A DNA stretch of 64,000 bases from Alteromonas sp. LMIT006 (GTDB lineage Bacteria > Pseudomonadota > Gammaproteobacteria > Enterobacterales > Alteromonadaceae), in NCBI RefSeq assembly GCF_024300645.1, contig NZ_CP101291.1:1302001-1366000 (forward strand). The letters are read 5' to 3'. A program made the position numbers and the translations under genes. The notes below the pieces were generated by a model. It saw nothing but the letters and a program-made list of their open reading frames with translations. It searched no databases and was not told where the DNA came from. The number at the start of each line of letters is the position of its first letter. Position 1 is the stretch's first letter. Of the stretch, positions 47,102 through 56,939 are shown piece by piece.

Positions 47102-48382
47102 ATGAGTACAAAACAAACCGGCGATGGTGACAACAAATTACTTTATTGTTCCTTTTGCGGCAAAAGCCAGCATGAGGTTCGTAAACTAATAGCAGGTCCC
47201 TCTGTGTTTATTTGTGACGAATGTGTTGAGTTGTGTAACGACATCATTCGAGAAGAAATTAAAGATATTTCTCCCAAGTCCAAAAAAGACAGCTTACCAA
47301 AACCACATGAAATCCATGCGCATCTAGACGATTACGTAATAGGTCAAGAGCATGCAAAAAAGGTTCTGGCGGTTGCAGTTTATAATCACTATAAACGCCT
47401 CAAAAACGGAGATGTCCATGACGGCGTAGAATTAGGCAAAAGTAACATATTACTTATTGGCCCAACGGGAAGCGGTAAGACATTACTTGCAGAAACGTTA
47501 GCTCGACTTTTAGACGTACCATTTACTATGGCTGATGCGACCACCTTAACGGAAGCTGGCTATGTTGGTGAAGATGTTGAGAATATTATTCAAAAATTAC
47601 TGCAAAAGTGCGATTACGACGTTGAAAAAGCACAACGAGGTATTGTTTACATCGATGAAATAGATAAGATTTCCCGTAAGTCTGACAACCCATCTATTAC
47701 TCGTGATGTCTCAGGCGAGGGGGTGCAACAAGCGTTGTTAAAACTCGTCGAAGGCACCATTGCATCGGTTCCACCTCAAGGTGGTCGCAAACATCCCCAG
47801 CAAGAGTTTCTACAAGTAGATACTTCCAAGATACTGTTTATTTGTGGCGGTGCGTTTGCAGGATTAGACAAGGTTATCGAGCAACGCTCCGCGAAGGGTA
47901 CTGGAATCGGTTTTGGTGCTGAAGTCAAATCAGCTGATAATACTAAGGCAGTATCAGAACTGTTTAAGCAAGTTGAACCAGAAGATTTGGTTCGCTATGG
48001 TCTAATCCCCGAATTCATTGGACGTCTTCCTGTTGTCACCAGTTTAGAGGAATTAAACGAAGAAGCCTTAATACAGATTCTGACTGAACCTAAAAATGCC
48101 ATTACTAAGCAATACGGCGCCTTATTTGCATTGGAAGAAGCTGAGCTTGAGTTCCGCGAAGATGCGTTAGTGGCGATAGCTCGCAAGGCAATGGAACGTA
48201 AAACGGGTGCTCGAGGTTTGCGTTCAATTGTCGAAGGTGTTTTGCTTGATACCATGTATGACTTACCGCAACTGGAAAATGTCAGTAAGGTCGTCGTAGA
48301 TGAGACAGTCATTAAAGGCGAATCAAAGCCTATTCTGCTCTATAACGCCAAAGAGCAAGCCGCTGGTGCTGAAACAGATTAG
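47102..48382 (+). CDS. clpX: Clp protease ATP-binding subunit ClpX
   Basis: A 426-aa AAA+ unfoldase. The zinc-binding domain uses Cys16, Cys19, Cys38 and Cys41. Walker [13 protein letters not shown], Walker [12 protein letters not shown], the pore loop GYVGEDVE and the ClpP-contact loop near IGFGAEV are present. I chose the ATG at 47102 with GAGG nine bases upstream; a GTG at 47096 is too close to it. A strong terminator follows. Confidence 0.97.
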   Translation: MSTKQTGDGDNKLLYCSFCGKSQHEVRKLIAGPSVFICDECVELCNDIIREEIKDISPKSKKDSLPKPHEIHAHLDDYVIGQEHAKKVLAVAVYNHYKRLKNGDVHDGVELGKSNILLIGPTGSGKTLLAETLARLLDVPFTMADATTLTEAGYVGEDVENIIQKLLQKCDYDVEKAQRGIVYIDEIDKISRKSDNPSITRDVSGEGVQQALLKLVEGTIASVPPQGGRKHPQQEFLQVDTSKILFICGGAFAGLDKVIEQRSAKGTGIGFGAEVKSADNTKAVSELFKQVEPEDLVRYGLIPEFIGRLPVVTSLEELNEEALIQILTEPKNAITKQYGALFALEEAELEFREDALVAIARKAMERKTGARGLRSIVEGVLLDTMYDLPQLENVSKVVVDETVIKGESKPILLYNAKEQAAGAETD

Positions 48383-48397
48383 TACAGTTGGTAAAGT

Positions 48398-48422
48398 GAA
48401 AAGGGGCGATATGCCCCTTTTT
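48398..48422 (+). terminator. Terminator of clpX
   Basis: AAAAA, GGGGC, loop GATAT, GCCCC, TTTTT. Confidence 0.93.
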
Positions 48423-48467
48423 AGTTTATATTCAAATTCTAATAAAATATTGTTTATGCAAAATAAA

Positions 48468-48494
48468 TTGAACTTTGCTTAAATATCCCCATAT
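48468..48494 (+). promoter_or_regulatory. Heat-shock (sigma32) promoter of lon
   Basis: TTGAAC, 13 bp, CCCCATAT. This matches the known sigma32 pattern (CTTGAA, 11-16 bp, CCCCATnT) and leaves about 30 bp to the lon ATG. Confidence 0.8.
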
Positions 48495-48524
48495 ATAACT
48501 CATTGTCTAATATTAGGAATTAAC

Positions 48525-50876
48525 ATGTCGTTAGAACAAACCTCGACAAACATGCCTGTGTTGGCTTTGCGAGATGTGGTTGTATATCCCCATATGGTAA
48601 TACCCTTGTTTGTCGGTAGAGAAAAATCAATCCAGTGCTTAGAATCAGCCATGGAGAACAACAAACAGATTTTTTTAGTTGCACAAAAAGAAGCTAGTAT
48701 AGACGAGCCTGCAGTAAGCGATATCTACGAAACTGGCACAGTCGCCTCTATTTTACAGTTATTGAAACTACCAGACGGCACAGTAAAAGTTTTGGTTGAA
48801 GGTGCTATCCGGGGCAAGGTTCTGTGTTACACCCAAGAAGAACCTTTTTTCCGAGGTGACATTGAGACAATTATCGATGTTACGATTCCGGATACCGAAC
48901 AAGAAATATTATCGCGCTCGGCGATTTCTCAATTTGAAGGTTATATCAAATTAAATAAAAAGATCCCACCAGAGGTATTAACATCTCTGAATGGCATCGA
49001 TGACGTTGCGCGCCTAGCCGATACTATGGCTGCACACATGCCTCTCAAATTGAGCGAAAAGCAGAAAGTACTCGAAATGAATAGCGTTGAAGAGCGCTTA
49101 GAGTACCTTATGGCCTTAATGGAAGGCGAGATTGATTTGCTGCAAGTCGAAAAGAAAATACGCACTCGCGTTAAAAAGCAAATGGAAAAATCGCAGCGTG
49201 AGTATTATCTTAATGAACAAATGAAGGCAATCCAAAAAGAGCTTGGAGAGCTCGATGAGGCGCCTGATGAATTTGAGACATTGCGCAAAAAGATCGATGA
49301 AGCCAAGATGCCTCAAGAAGCCCTCGATAAGGCGAATACTGAACTGCAAAAGTTAAAGATGATGTCACCGATGTCTGCTGAAGCCACAGTGGTACGCAGT
49401 TATATCGAATGGCTAACCAATGTACCATGGCATAAGCGCAGCGCGGTCAAAAAAGACCTAGCGAAAGCAGAAGCGGTTCTAAATGCCGACCATTATGGTT
49501 TAGATAAAGTGAAAGAGCGCATTTTGGAATATTTAGCTGTGCAACAACGCGTGCGCAAGCTAAAAGGCCCAATTTTGTGTTTAGTAGGACCTCCTGGGGT
49601 GGGTAAAACCTCTTTAGGCCAATCCATCGCTAAATCGACTGGTCGTAAGTATGTTCGCATGGCATTGGGTGGAGTGCGTGATGAAGCTGAGATCCGAGGG
49701 CATCGACGAACCTATATTGGCTCTTTGCCCGGTAAACTCATTCAGAAAATGTCAAAAGTTGGAGTAAAAAACCCGTTATTCCTATTAGATGAAATTGACA
49801 AAATGTCGTCCGATATGCGCGGTGATCCTGCATCGGCTTTACTTGAGGTACTTGATCCAGAGCAAAATTCAAGCTTTAGTGATCATTACTTAGAGGTGGA
49901 TTACGATTTATCTGATGTGATGTTCGTTGCGACATCTAACTCGATGAATATTCCAGGTCCATTGTTAGATAGAATGGAAGTGATTCGTTTATCTGGCTAT
50001 ACGGAAGACGAAAAAGTAAATATTGCGTTACAACATTTGCTCACCAAGCAAATAGAGCGCAATGGACTTAAAGCAAACGAAGTTGCTATTGAAGAAAGTG
50101 CCATTGTATCTATTATTCGCTATTACACCAGAGAAGCAGGTGTACGCGGGCTTGAACGGGAAATTTCAAAGATATGCCGCAAAGCCGTACGCATGATTCT
50201 TTTGAACGAAAAATCCGCCCCGATTCATGTTACACAAGACAATATTGAAGAGTTTCTCGGAGTCAAGCGATATGATTACGGTAAAACGGATGGTAATAAT
50301 CAAATCGGGCAAGTGAATGGCTTAGCGTGGACTGAAGTGGGTGGAGATTTGCTTACCATTGAGTGCACATCTGTACCAGGTAAAGGTGCTATTACAAGGA
50401 CTGGCTCTCTTGGGGAAGTTATGCAAGAGTCAATTACTACGGCCATGACTGTGGTAAGAGCTCGCGCTGAGAAACTGCGTATTAATAATAATTTTCATGA
50501 AAAACGCGATGTTCATGTGCATGTACCAGAAGGGGCAACGCCCAAAGATGGCCCTAGTGCTGGGATCGCAATGTGTACTGCACTGGTGTCTTCTTTAACG
50601 GGGAATCCAGTCCGGGCCGATGTAGCAATGACCGGTGAAATAACTTTGCGTGGGGAAGTGTTGATGATCGGTGGTCTAAAAGAAAAATTACTCGCAGCAC
50701 ATCGGGGCGGAATTAAAACGGTGATTATTCCAAAAGGTAACGAACGAGATTTGCCTGAAATACCAGACAACGTCAAACAAAACTTGGAAATCCACCCTGT
50801 TCAATGGATTGATGATGTATTGAACATTGCTTTGCAAGAACCGGTTGAACAATTTTCAATCAAATCCACTGCTTGA
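48525..50876 (+). CDS. lon: ATP-dependent protease Lon
   Basis: A 783-aa AAA+ protease degrading misfolded and regulatory proteins. The N-terminal substrate domain begins LALRDVVVYPHMVIPLFVGR. The ATPase has Walker A GPPGVGKTSLGQ and Walker B NPLFLLDEIDKM. The protease domain has the catalytic Ser in KDGPSAGIAMCTAL and the catalytic Lys in GGLKEKLLAAHRGG. AGGA precedes the ATG and a heat-shock promoter lies upstream. Confidence 0.98.
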   Translation: MSLEQTSTNMPVLALRDVVVYPHMVIPLFVGREKSIQCLESAMENNKQIFLVAQKEASIDEPAVSDIYETGTVASILQLLKLPDGTVKVLVEGAIRGKVLCYTQEEPFFRGDIETIIDVTIPDTEQEILSRSAISQFEGYIKLNKKIPPEVLTSLNGIDDVARLADTMAAHMPLKLSEKQKVLEMNSVEERLEYLMALMEGEIDLLQVEKKIRTRVKKQMEKSQREYYLNEQMKAIQKELGELDEAPDEFETLRKKIDEAKMPQEALDKANTELQKLKMMSPMSAEATVVRSYIEWLTNVPWHKRSAVKKDLAKAEAVLNADHYGLDKVKERILEYLAVQQRVRKLKGPILCLVGPPGVGKTSLGQSIAKSTGRKYVRMALGGVRDEAEIRGHRRTYIGSLPGKLIQKMSKVGVKNPLFLLDEIDKMSSDMRGDPASALLEVLDPEQNSSFSDHYLEVDYDLSDVMFVATSNSMNIPGPLLDRMEVIRLSGYTEDEKVNIALQHLLTKQIERNGLKANEVAIEESAIVSIIRYYTREAGVRGLEREISKICRKAVRMILLNEKSAPIHVTQDNIEEFLGVKRYDYGKTDGNNQIGQVNGLAWTEVGGDLLTIECTSVPGKGAITRTGSLGEVMQESITTAMTVVRARAEKLRINNNFHEKRDVHVHVPEGATPKDGPSAGIAMCTALVSSLTGNPVRADVAMTGEITLRGEVLMIGGLKEKLLAAHRGGIKTVIIPKGNERDLPEIPDNVKQNLEIHPVQWIDDVLNIALQEPVEQFSIKSTA

Positions 50877-50903
50877 ATGTCATAAAAATTGTGATTAACT
50901 GTA

Positions 50904-50933
50904 ATAAAAATGCGGTTTTCCGCGTTTTTTTTT
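50904..50933 (+). terminator. Terminator of lon
   Basis: AAAATGCGG, loop TTTT, CCGCGTTTT followed by more T. The remaining gap to hupB (50934-51170) is AT-rich and should contain the hupB promoter, but I see no clear -35/-10 pair. Confidence 0.85.
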
Positions 50934-51170
50934 ATAATTAGCAAAAAAAATCCCAAAATGTTAAAAAATTTTCATTTTCTGCTTTCATCCATCTTAAAAT
51001 GTGGTAACTTAGGCTTTGTAAATGCTCGCAGGGTCTTATAAATAAAGAGTTATAAGAAATCAGGGCGGTGTTAAAGAATTGTTAATAAATGTTGCTTTGT
51101 GCAGTTTTTATTAATATTATTACTTGTGCTTAAAGCATTAAATCAAAACAATAATTTTAGGGGATCTTAC

Positions 51171-51443
51171 GTGAACAAGTCTCAACTAATCGATCAAATC
51201 GCTGCTGAAGCAGAATTAAACAAGGCTCAAGCAGAGCGTGCACTTAACGCTTTTACTGGCGCGGTTACTTCAGCTCTTGCGGGCGGTGACGACGTAGCTT
51301 TAGTTGGTTTCGGTACCTTCACAGTTCGTGAGCGTGCAGCTCGCACTGGCCGTAACCCACAAACTGGTGCAGAGATTCAAATCGCTGCAGCAAAAGTACC
51401 TGCATTCAAAGCTGGTAAGAAACTAAAAGACGCTTGTAACTAA
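51171..51443 (+). CDS. hupB: DNA-binding protein HU-beta
   Basis: A 90-aa nucleoid protein. It shows the HU features: [20 protein letters not shown], the hinge [21 protein letters not shown] with the DNA-intercalating Pro, and the C-terminal [14 protein letters not shown] chose the GTG at 51171 with AGGGGA upstream, giving exactly the E. coli length; the frame is open 24 codons further but that part is not HU-like. It follows lon and precedes ppiD, as in E. coli. Confidence 0.97.
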   Translation: MNKSQLIDQIAAEAELNKAQAERALNAFTGAVTSALAGGDDVALVGFGTFTVRERAARTGRNPQTGAEIQIAAAKVPAFKAGKKLKDACN

Positions 51444-51456
51444 GTATTTATTTAGT

Positions 51457-51489
51457 AAAAAGAGCGATGGTGTATTCCATCGCTTTTTT
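51457..51489 (+). terminator. Terminator of hupB
   Basis: AGCGATGG, loop TGTATT, CCATCGCT, A-run before and T-run after. Confidence 0.93.
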
Positions 51490-51544
51490 ATTTTTAGCAA
51501 TACTCAAATAACGGATAGACTTTTTACTGGAGTAAACACAGGTT

Positions 51545-53392
51545 ATGTTAGAGAGAATAAGAGAAGGGGCACAAGGCCCTTGGGCAATGATAGTGGTTGC
51601 GCTTATTGTATTGAGTTTCGTATTTGCCGGTGTCGGAAGTTACCTTACAGCACCAGCGGAGACTGCTGTCGCTAAAGTAAATGGGGAAGATATTTCAGCA
51701 AGAAGTCTAGAAAATGCTTATCAAAACGAAAGAGCTCGCCTTGAACAACAATTCGGTGAAGGAATCAGTGCCCTGTTCTCTAATACAGAATACCTTGCGA
51801 ATTTTCGCAGTGAAATCCTTGATAGGCTAGTCAAAGATAAGTTAGTTGAACAAAAGGCATCTGAGTTAGGATTGCGTGTATCTAATGCTCAAATCAAAGA
51901 AGCAATAGTTAACATGCCTGAATTTCAAGTTGGGGGAAGTTTTAACAATGATCGCTATCTTGCTGTCATTCGCCAAGCCGGATTCCAAATTGACGACTTT
52001 CGGGAATACATGCGCAATCAAATGACTAAAGAGCAATTATCTCGAGCGGTAATTGGTACTGAGTTTGCTGTAGATAATGAAGCTGAGCAACAATATCGTT
52101 TAGAACAACAAACGCGTAATGCTCAATATGTGGTTGTCCCACAATCTAATTTTGCAAATTCTGTAGAAGTAACTGAAGAACAAATTACTCAGTATTATCA
52201 AACAAATATTGATAACTATGATACAGAAGAGCAAGCTGCAATTGCTTATGTGGAATTAAAAGTATCTGATTTACTTCCTTCTATAGAGATATCAGAAGAT
52301 GAAATAACTGAATATTACCAGTTTAATTTCGACCAATATCGCACGGTTGAGAAGCGTCGCGTATCGCATATCTTGTTTGATTTAGAAGATCGTCAAACAG
52401 CAGAAGACGTTCTTGAAAGAATTAATGCTGGAGAGGATTTTGGTACACTCGCTCAAGAGTTTTCTATCGATACTTTCAGTGGCGAAAATGGCGGTGATTT
52501 GGATGTGATTGAACTTGGTGACATTGACCCGACATTTGATGAAGCGGCTTTTGCATTAGCTGCAGCTGGGGATGTGTCGGAGTTGATTGAAACTGAATCT
52601 GGTTTACACATTATTAAAGTGACACAAATTATACCTGAAGAAATTACTCCGTTAGATGAAGTTCGTGACGTTGTCATTGAGCAAGTAAAACAAGCTAAAG
52701 CAACTGAAGAATTTTTTGAGTTACAAACCCGTATGGCGGAGATCGCCTTTGAGGTGCCTGATACACTAGAGGACGTTGCAGCAGCGATTAACGGTTCAGT
52801 GACCACTACAGATTTATTTATTCAAGCAAATGCCCCTGTAACGCACCCTAGAGTACTAGAAAATGCCTTTTCTCAAGAATTCATTGCAGAAGGGCTTAAT
52901 TCTGACTTGATTGAGATCAGTGACGAACACGTATTGGTTATGCGTAGTGTTGGTTACGAACCAGAGCGTACGCGTTCACTTGAGGAGGTAAGATCCCAAG
53001 TAGTTGCTCAACTACAATCGCAATTACAACGAGAAGCTGCGCTACGCTTTGCACAATCGGTAGTATTAAGTGAAGATATGCAAACCGCGCTTAGTGAACA
53101 AGCACTAGAGCTTGCTTCTTTCACACAATTGAGCCGTAACTCTACTGAGATTGACCCAAGTGCCGTTGATTCGTTGTTTACTCTCTCGAGTGACAATGTG
53201 GCCACGGCGATTAGTTTAGCAAATGGGGATGCAGCGGTTATCGTTCTTGGTAGCGTAAATGACGTTGATGCTACAGATGAACAAGCTGTTGCTACATTAG
53301 TACAACGCATAGCTCAGCAACGCGCACAAACAGGATTTAACGCGTTCGTTGCTTCACTTCAAGAAAACGCCGAAGTGCAGATTCTGAATTAA
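51545..53392 (+). CDS. ppiD: Periplasmic chaperone PpiD
   Basis: A 615-aa inner-membrane-anchored periplasmic chaperone. One helix at about residues 13-34 is followed by a SurA-like helical N-domain and a parvulin domain (about 265-360: KRRVSHILFD, SGENGGDLDVIE, ESGLHIIKVTQ), then a C-terminal helical part. It helps newly exported proteins at the Sec translocon, where it meets YfgM, also encoded in this window. A strong terminator follows. Confidence 0.96.
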   Translation: MLERIREGAQGPWAMIVVALIVLSFVFAGVGSYLTAPAETAVAKVNGEDISARSLENAYQNERARLEQQFGEGISALFSNTEYLANFRSEILDRLVKDKLVEQKASELGLRVSNAQIKEAIVNMPEFQVGGSFNNDRYLAVIRQAGFQIDDFREYMRNQMTKEQLSRAVIGTEFAVDNEAEQQYRLEQQTRNAQYVVVPQSNFANSVEVTEEQITQYYQTNIDNYDTEEQAAIAYVELKVSDLLPSIEISEDEITEYYQFNFDQYRTVEKRRVSHILFDLEDRQTAEDVLERINAGEDFGTLAQEFSIDTFSGENGGDLDVIELGDIDPTFDEAAFALAAAGDVSELIETESGLHIIKVTQIIPEEITPLDEVRDVVIEQVKQAKATEEFFELQTRMAEIAFEVPDTLEDVAAAINGSVTTTDLFIQANAPVTHPRVLENAFSQEFIAEGLNSDLIEISDEHVLVMRSVGYEPERTRSLEEVRSQVVAQLQSQLQREAALRFAQSVVLSEDMQTALSEQALELASFTQLSRNSTEIDPSAVDSLFTLSSDNVATAISLANGDAAVIVLGSVNDVDATDEQAVATLVQRIAQQRAQTGFNAFVASLQENAEVQILN

Positions 53393-53412
53393 CCTAAGAA
53401 GATAAGTTGAAC

Positions 53413-53448
53413 ACCGCCAATAACAGCAGTTATTGGCGGTTTTTTTTT
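53413..53448 (+). terminator. Terminator of ppiD
   Basis: A 12-bp perfect stem ACCGCCAATAAC / GTTATTGGCGGT with loop AGCA, then nine T. Confidence 0.96.
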
Positions 53449-53509
53449 CTAAATTTAAATTGAAAGTGCCGTGATAAGAAGTATTGTCGCGGGGTAAATC
53501 ACGAGGTGA

Positions 53510-53680
53510 TTAAGCAGTGAGGTACATGAGTACGGTATAAACTAAGGCAATGATTACAGAAAATATCAAGATATAAATGAATCCTTGCTTGCCTTGTTTC
53601 AGACTGTAATTATTGGCCTTTAAATACAGCATCCAAGCTAAGCACAACACTAACGGGATCATGAATAATAGTCGAATCAT
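53510..53680 (-). CDS. Small two-helix membrane protein (56 aa), unknown function
   Basis: The frame begins MIRLLFMIPLVLCLAWML, has a short basic loop with NNYSLKQGKQGF, and ends with a second helix IYILIFSVIIALVYTVLMY. Two membrane helices of near-equal length with a positively charged loop and no charged residue inside the helices argue for a real gene rather than chance. A weak AAGGA lies 13 bp before the ATG. It occupies the otherwise empty gap between ppiD and the Na/Pi symporter gene, on the strand of the latter. No function can be assigned. Confidence 0.65.
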   Translation of the reverse strand: MIRLLFMIPLVLCLAWMLYLKANNYSLKQGKQGFIYILIFSVIIALVYTVLMYLTA

Positions 53681-53749
53681 AAATACTTTTTTCCTTGAAT
53701 AGCTTCGTCACTAATACGTATAGCTTTAATTCTAAGTTTACTTTTTGCC

Positions 53750-54874
53750 TTATGTGAAGACAAAGATTGCGAGTAGAGGTACGACAAAGAAGACACCGCC
53801 GATGTACGCCAAGCCATAGGTTTTTTGTTCTGCCACCTTTAACGACAGTCGGTAGGATAATTCAGGAGGTAGTTCTCGTAAGAAGGTTAAACCATAAATA
53901 ACCAAAACAGCCAGAGTATTGTAAGTTAGATGAACCAAAGCAATTTGTAACGCCAAAGAGGCATTTTCGCCAGTGATGGATAGTGCTGCAATGAGCGCAG
54001 TGATGGTTGTGCCAATATTAGAGCCCAATGTAAATGGGTAAATCGCACGAGCAGTGACTATGCCATTGCCAACTAATGGCACCATCAAAGACGTGGTGGT
54101 TGAACTAGACTGTACCAGTACTGTCACAATTGTCCCTGAGGTTATGCCGCTCATTGCTCCCCGTCCTAAACTATTTTGTAAAATAGTTTTTGCTCGTCCA
54201 ACCATGAGCGATTTCATAATTTTGCCCATTCCAGTGATGGCAAATATGATCATGCCCAAACCAATGAGGATCATCAAAATCCCTGCGTAAACGTTCGGCA
54301 GAACAGCTGAAACGGCGCTTATTGCATCGATTGCAGGCGAGGTAATGGCTTTAAGTGGATTGAAACCTTCAACGGAAGACGTCGCCCCAACACGGAACAA
54401 GCCAACTAAAAAACCGCTGATGTGTTCTAACAATCCAAAAACGATTTCGAGTGGTAAAAAAATCAAAACTGCAAAAATATTAAAAAAATCATGAATTGTT
54501 GCAGCATTAAAAGCGCGCTGAAACTCTTCTTTGTTCTTAATATGACCTAAGCTGACTATAGTATTGGTTATACTCGTTCCGATATTCGCCCCCATCATCA
54601 TGGGGATCGCTATGGTAATTGGTAAACCACCTGCGACCATAGCAACAATCACTGATGTTACTGTGCTCGATGACTGAATCAATGCAGTGGCTACCATGCC
54701 AATGATCAAACCCATAATTGGGTTACTAGCAAACTCAAATAGTTGTTTGGCATGCTTTTCAGACGCAAGTTGGAAACCATCACCAATTGTACCGACGGCA
54801 ACGAGCATTAGCCAGATGAGTAAAAAGAGCGCAATCCAGCGTATGGGTTTGGGCATGTCTGAAAGTGCGTTCAT
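53750..54874 (-). CDS. Na/Pi-cotransporter family protein (NptA/PNaS type)
   Basis: A 374-aa membrane protein with about eight to nine helices. The two inverted-repeat QSSS motifs of the family are present: TALIQSSSTVTSVIVAMVAGG with MMGANIGTSITNT, and VLVQSSSTTTSLMVPLVGNG with TLGSNIGTTITALIAAL. Members import phosphate with sodium. The ATG at 54874 lies 5 bp after the stop of the M28 peptidase gene, so the two are probably co-transcribed. A TTG directly before the ATG is also in frame. Confidence 0.93.
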   Translation of the reverse strand: MNALSDMPKPIRWIALFLLIWLMLVAVGTIGDGFQLASEKHAKQLFEFASNPIMGLIIGMVATALIQSSSTVTSVIVAMVAGGLPITIAIPMMMGANIGTSITNTIVSLGHIKNKEEFQRAFNAATIHDFFNIFAVLIFLPLEIVFGLLEHISGFLVGLFRVGATSSVEGFNPLKAITSPAIDAISAVSAVLPNVYAGILMILIGLGMIIFAITGMGKIMKSLMVGRAKTILQNSLGRGAMSGITSGTIVTVLVQSSSTTTSLMVPLVGNGIVTARAIYPFTLGSNIGTTITALIAALSITGENASLALQIALVHLTYNTLAVLVIYGLTFLRELPPELSYRLSLKVAEQKTYGLAYIGGVFFVVPLLAIFVFT

Positions 54875-54879
54875 CAATA

Positions 54880-56328
54880 TTAAAGTTCCGGTGCCGGTCT
54901 AGGATCAAAATTAGAATAGGCAAAATACGTTGTTACTAATGCCCAGGCGGTTTGGTTTTGCACAATGGCGTCAACGTCTATCTTATCCAATGTATCGTCA
55001 GCCGTGTGATGAAAATCAAAATAATATGTACCGTCTTGTCTAAGAGAGAGAACTGGAACGCCATAATTTGGCAGCATAGAGACGTCTGGTCCACCACGGG
55101 TGGTGTTGTTACCTAATTCAATATTCATTTGGGCTAAGGCATTATAAAGCAATAACGCATTATCACGCACTTCAGGAGCAAAACGAGTATCGATTCGATA
55201 TATTTGTCCGGCACCAAAATCGGATTCTGCAGCCACGATGATGTTGGCTAAATCTTCTTTATTTGCTTTGGCATATTCATAAGCCCCAACCAGACCAATT
55301 TCTTCTGCAGCGTACAGAATGACCCGAATTGTTCGTTCAGGCTGACCTAGCGTATCCTTGATTAATTTGGCTGCGGCCATAACGATCCCAACGCCAGCCC
55401 CATCATCTAATGCACCGGTACCCAAATCCCATGAATCAAGATGTGCTGAAATCAGAACAACTTCGTCAGGGTGTGTTCTACCGGTTATCTCGCCTATGAC
55501 ATTGTATGAAGTTTGCCAACCCGTGTCTTTCGCTTGCATAGTTAGGCTGACTGACACAGTACCATAAGAATTAATTAACTTGGTTAGCTTATCGGCGTCA
55601 AGAGAGGAGAGTGCGCCAGCAGGTATTTTGGTGACTTCGTCGTCATAACGCATCACACCAGTGTGTGCAAATTGTGAATTGGCGGTGCCAACCGAACGAA
55701 TAATAATAGCCAAAGCCCCTTTTTTGGCAGCTTCAACGGCTCCACGAACCCGATTAGGAACGACCTTGCCATAAAAACGTCCGGCTCGGTCTCTTTGCAT
55801 TGATTGGTCAATGTAAACTATTTTATTGGTAACCAAGTCGCTCGAAGCATTACTCAATGCTTCTAACGACTCAAATTTCACTACTTCTGCTTGGATACCG
55901 GCTTCAGGAGTCGCAATCGAACCGCCAAGGGCGGTAATTGTTAATGCATGTTCCTCAGGGCTAATTACTTTGGCATTGGCGAATCCCCGCTCCCAGTTAC
56001 GGACGCGAACAGGTTGTTTGTACACTCGGTCAAAACCAAGATCAGTGAAGGATTGCTCTGCCCAAGCGATGGCTTTTTTGTCACCAGCAGAGCCCGCAAT
56101 TCTTGGGCCTACTTTTGATGTCAGGTCTGCAACGATATCAAAAGACAAAGTGGATTGTTGGCTCGCTTGGGTAATTTGAGCAAGTTGTCTTTGAATCACC
56201 GCATCGGGTTTGGGGGCTTGTTTGGTGGCGGGCTGTGCTGACTGTGTCGAAGCCGGAACTTGAGTATTGCTGCAACCTAATAGAGTAATAGCAAAAACAA
56301 AAATGAATGGTTTGGTAAAATGATGCAT
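54880..56328 (-). CDS. M28-family metallopeptidase lipoprotein with PA domain
   Basis: A 482-aa exported protein: lipobox LLGC with Cys at about residue 19 and a Ser/Pro/Gln-rich linker. A protease-associated domain (about 130-245) is inserted before the zinc-peptidase core. Metal and catalytic residues lie in VLISAHLDSWDLGTGALDDG, YAAEEIGLVGAYEYAK, ESDFGAG and FHHTADDTLDKID. Members are aminopeptidases or carboxypeptidases; exact specificity is not readable here. The downstream phosphate transporter is only 5 bp away, which hints at joint expression in nutrient scavenging. Confidence 0.92.
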   Translation of the reverse strand: MHHFTKPFIFVFAITLLGCSNTQVPASTQSAQPATKQAPKPDAVIQRQLAQITQASQQSTLSFDIVADLTSKVGPRIAGSAGDKKAIAWAEQSFTDLGFDRVYKQPVRVRNWERGFANAKVISPEEHALTITALGGSIATPEAGIQAEVVKFESLEALSNASSDLVTNKIVYIDQSMQRDRAGRFYGKVVPNRVRGAVEAAKKGALAIIIRSVGTANSQFAHTGVMRYDDEVTKIPAGALSSLDADKLTKLINSYGTVSVSLTMQAKDTGWQTSYNVIGEITGRTHPDEVVLISAHLDSWDLGTGALDDGAGVGIVMAAAKLIKDTLGQPERTIRVILYAAEEIGLVGAYEYAKANKEDLANIIVAAESDFGAGQIYRIDTRFAPEVRDNALLLYNALAQMNIELGNNTTRGGPDVSMLPNYGVPVLSLRQDGTYYFDFHHTADDTLDKIDVDAIVQNQTAWALVTTYFAYSNFDPRPAPEL

Positions 56329-56440
56329 ATTTGGCCTTGATTATTATTGTTTGTTCGCACTGCATGCGTTGGTATAAAGTTACCAAAGTATATTATCAAG
56401 AAATGCCGATGTTAATATGAAATTTACGTGAAACAGGCAT

Positions 56441-56468
56441 AAAAAAACCAGCTGAAGCTGGTTTTTTT
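56441..56468. terminator. Terminator of rpsT
   Basis: AAAAAAACCAGC, loop TGAA, GCTGGTTTTTTT. It is symmetric, and serves rpsT on the minus strand, 27 bp after its stop. Confidence 0.94.
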
Positions 56469-56494
56469 GAGCTATCACAAATAACGTGAAAGGC

Positions 56495-56758
56495 TTACGC
56501 CATAGCTTTAATCTGTGCTGTTAAGCGAGACTTGTGACGAGCAGCTTTGTTTTTGTGAATCAAACCTTTAGTCGCCATACGATCTAAAACTGGTTTAGCA
56601 GCGTCAAGTGCTGCTTGCGCAGCTGCTTTATCACCTGCTGCGATAGCAGCAATAACTTTTTTGATGCAAGTACGGGTGAAAGAGCGACGGCTCGCATTAT
56701 GCTGACGACGCTTCTCGGCCTGAATTGCACGTTTTTTAGCAGACTTAATGTTAGCCAA
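56495..56758 (-). CDS. rpsT: 30S ribosomal protein S20
   Basis: An 87-aa basic protein, same length as E. coli S20. It starts [19 protein letters not shown] and ends with [19 protein letters not shown]. The start codon is TTG with GGAG seven bases upstream. E. coli rpsT also uses UUG, which is tied to its translational autoregulation. It is divergent from murJ and stands alone between its own promoter and terminator. Confidence 0.98.
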   Translation of the reverse strand: MANIKSAKKRAIQAEKRRQHNASRRSFTRTCIKKVIAAIAAGDKAAAQAALDAAKPVLDRMATKGLIHKNKAARHKSRLTAQIKAMA

Positions 56759-56800
56759 TGTGAACTCCGAAATATGCTACATGTAAAATTTAGGGCGCAG

Positions 56801-56829
56801 ATTATCGGTTTTTCTGGCTCATAAGTCAA
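56801..56829 (-). promoter_or_regulatory. rpsT promoter
   Basis: On the minus strand TTGACT, 17 bp, GATAAT, followed by CTGCGCCC. A GC-rich discriminator fits growth-rate control of a ribosomal protein gene. Confidence 0.82.
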
Positions 56830-56939
56830 ATGCTTTTAAGCAGATAAACGCAGTTAGACACAAATATAGGCAAAAAAATTCGATAAGTGCTAGTCTATGC
56901 CCATCTTTTGGAGCTTTTTACAGAATTCAATTATACACA

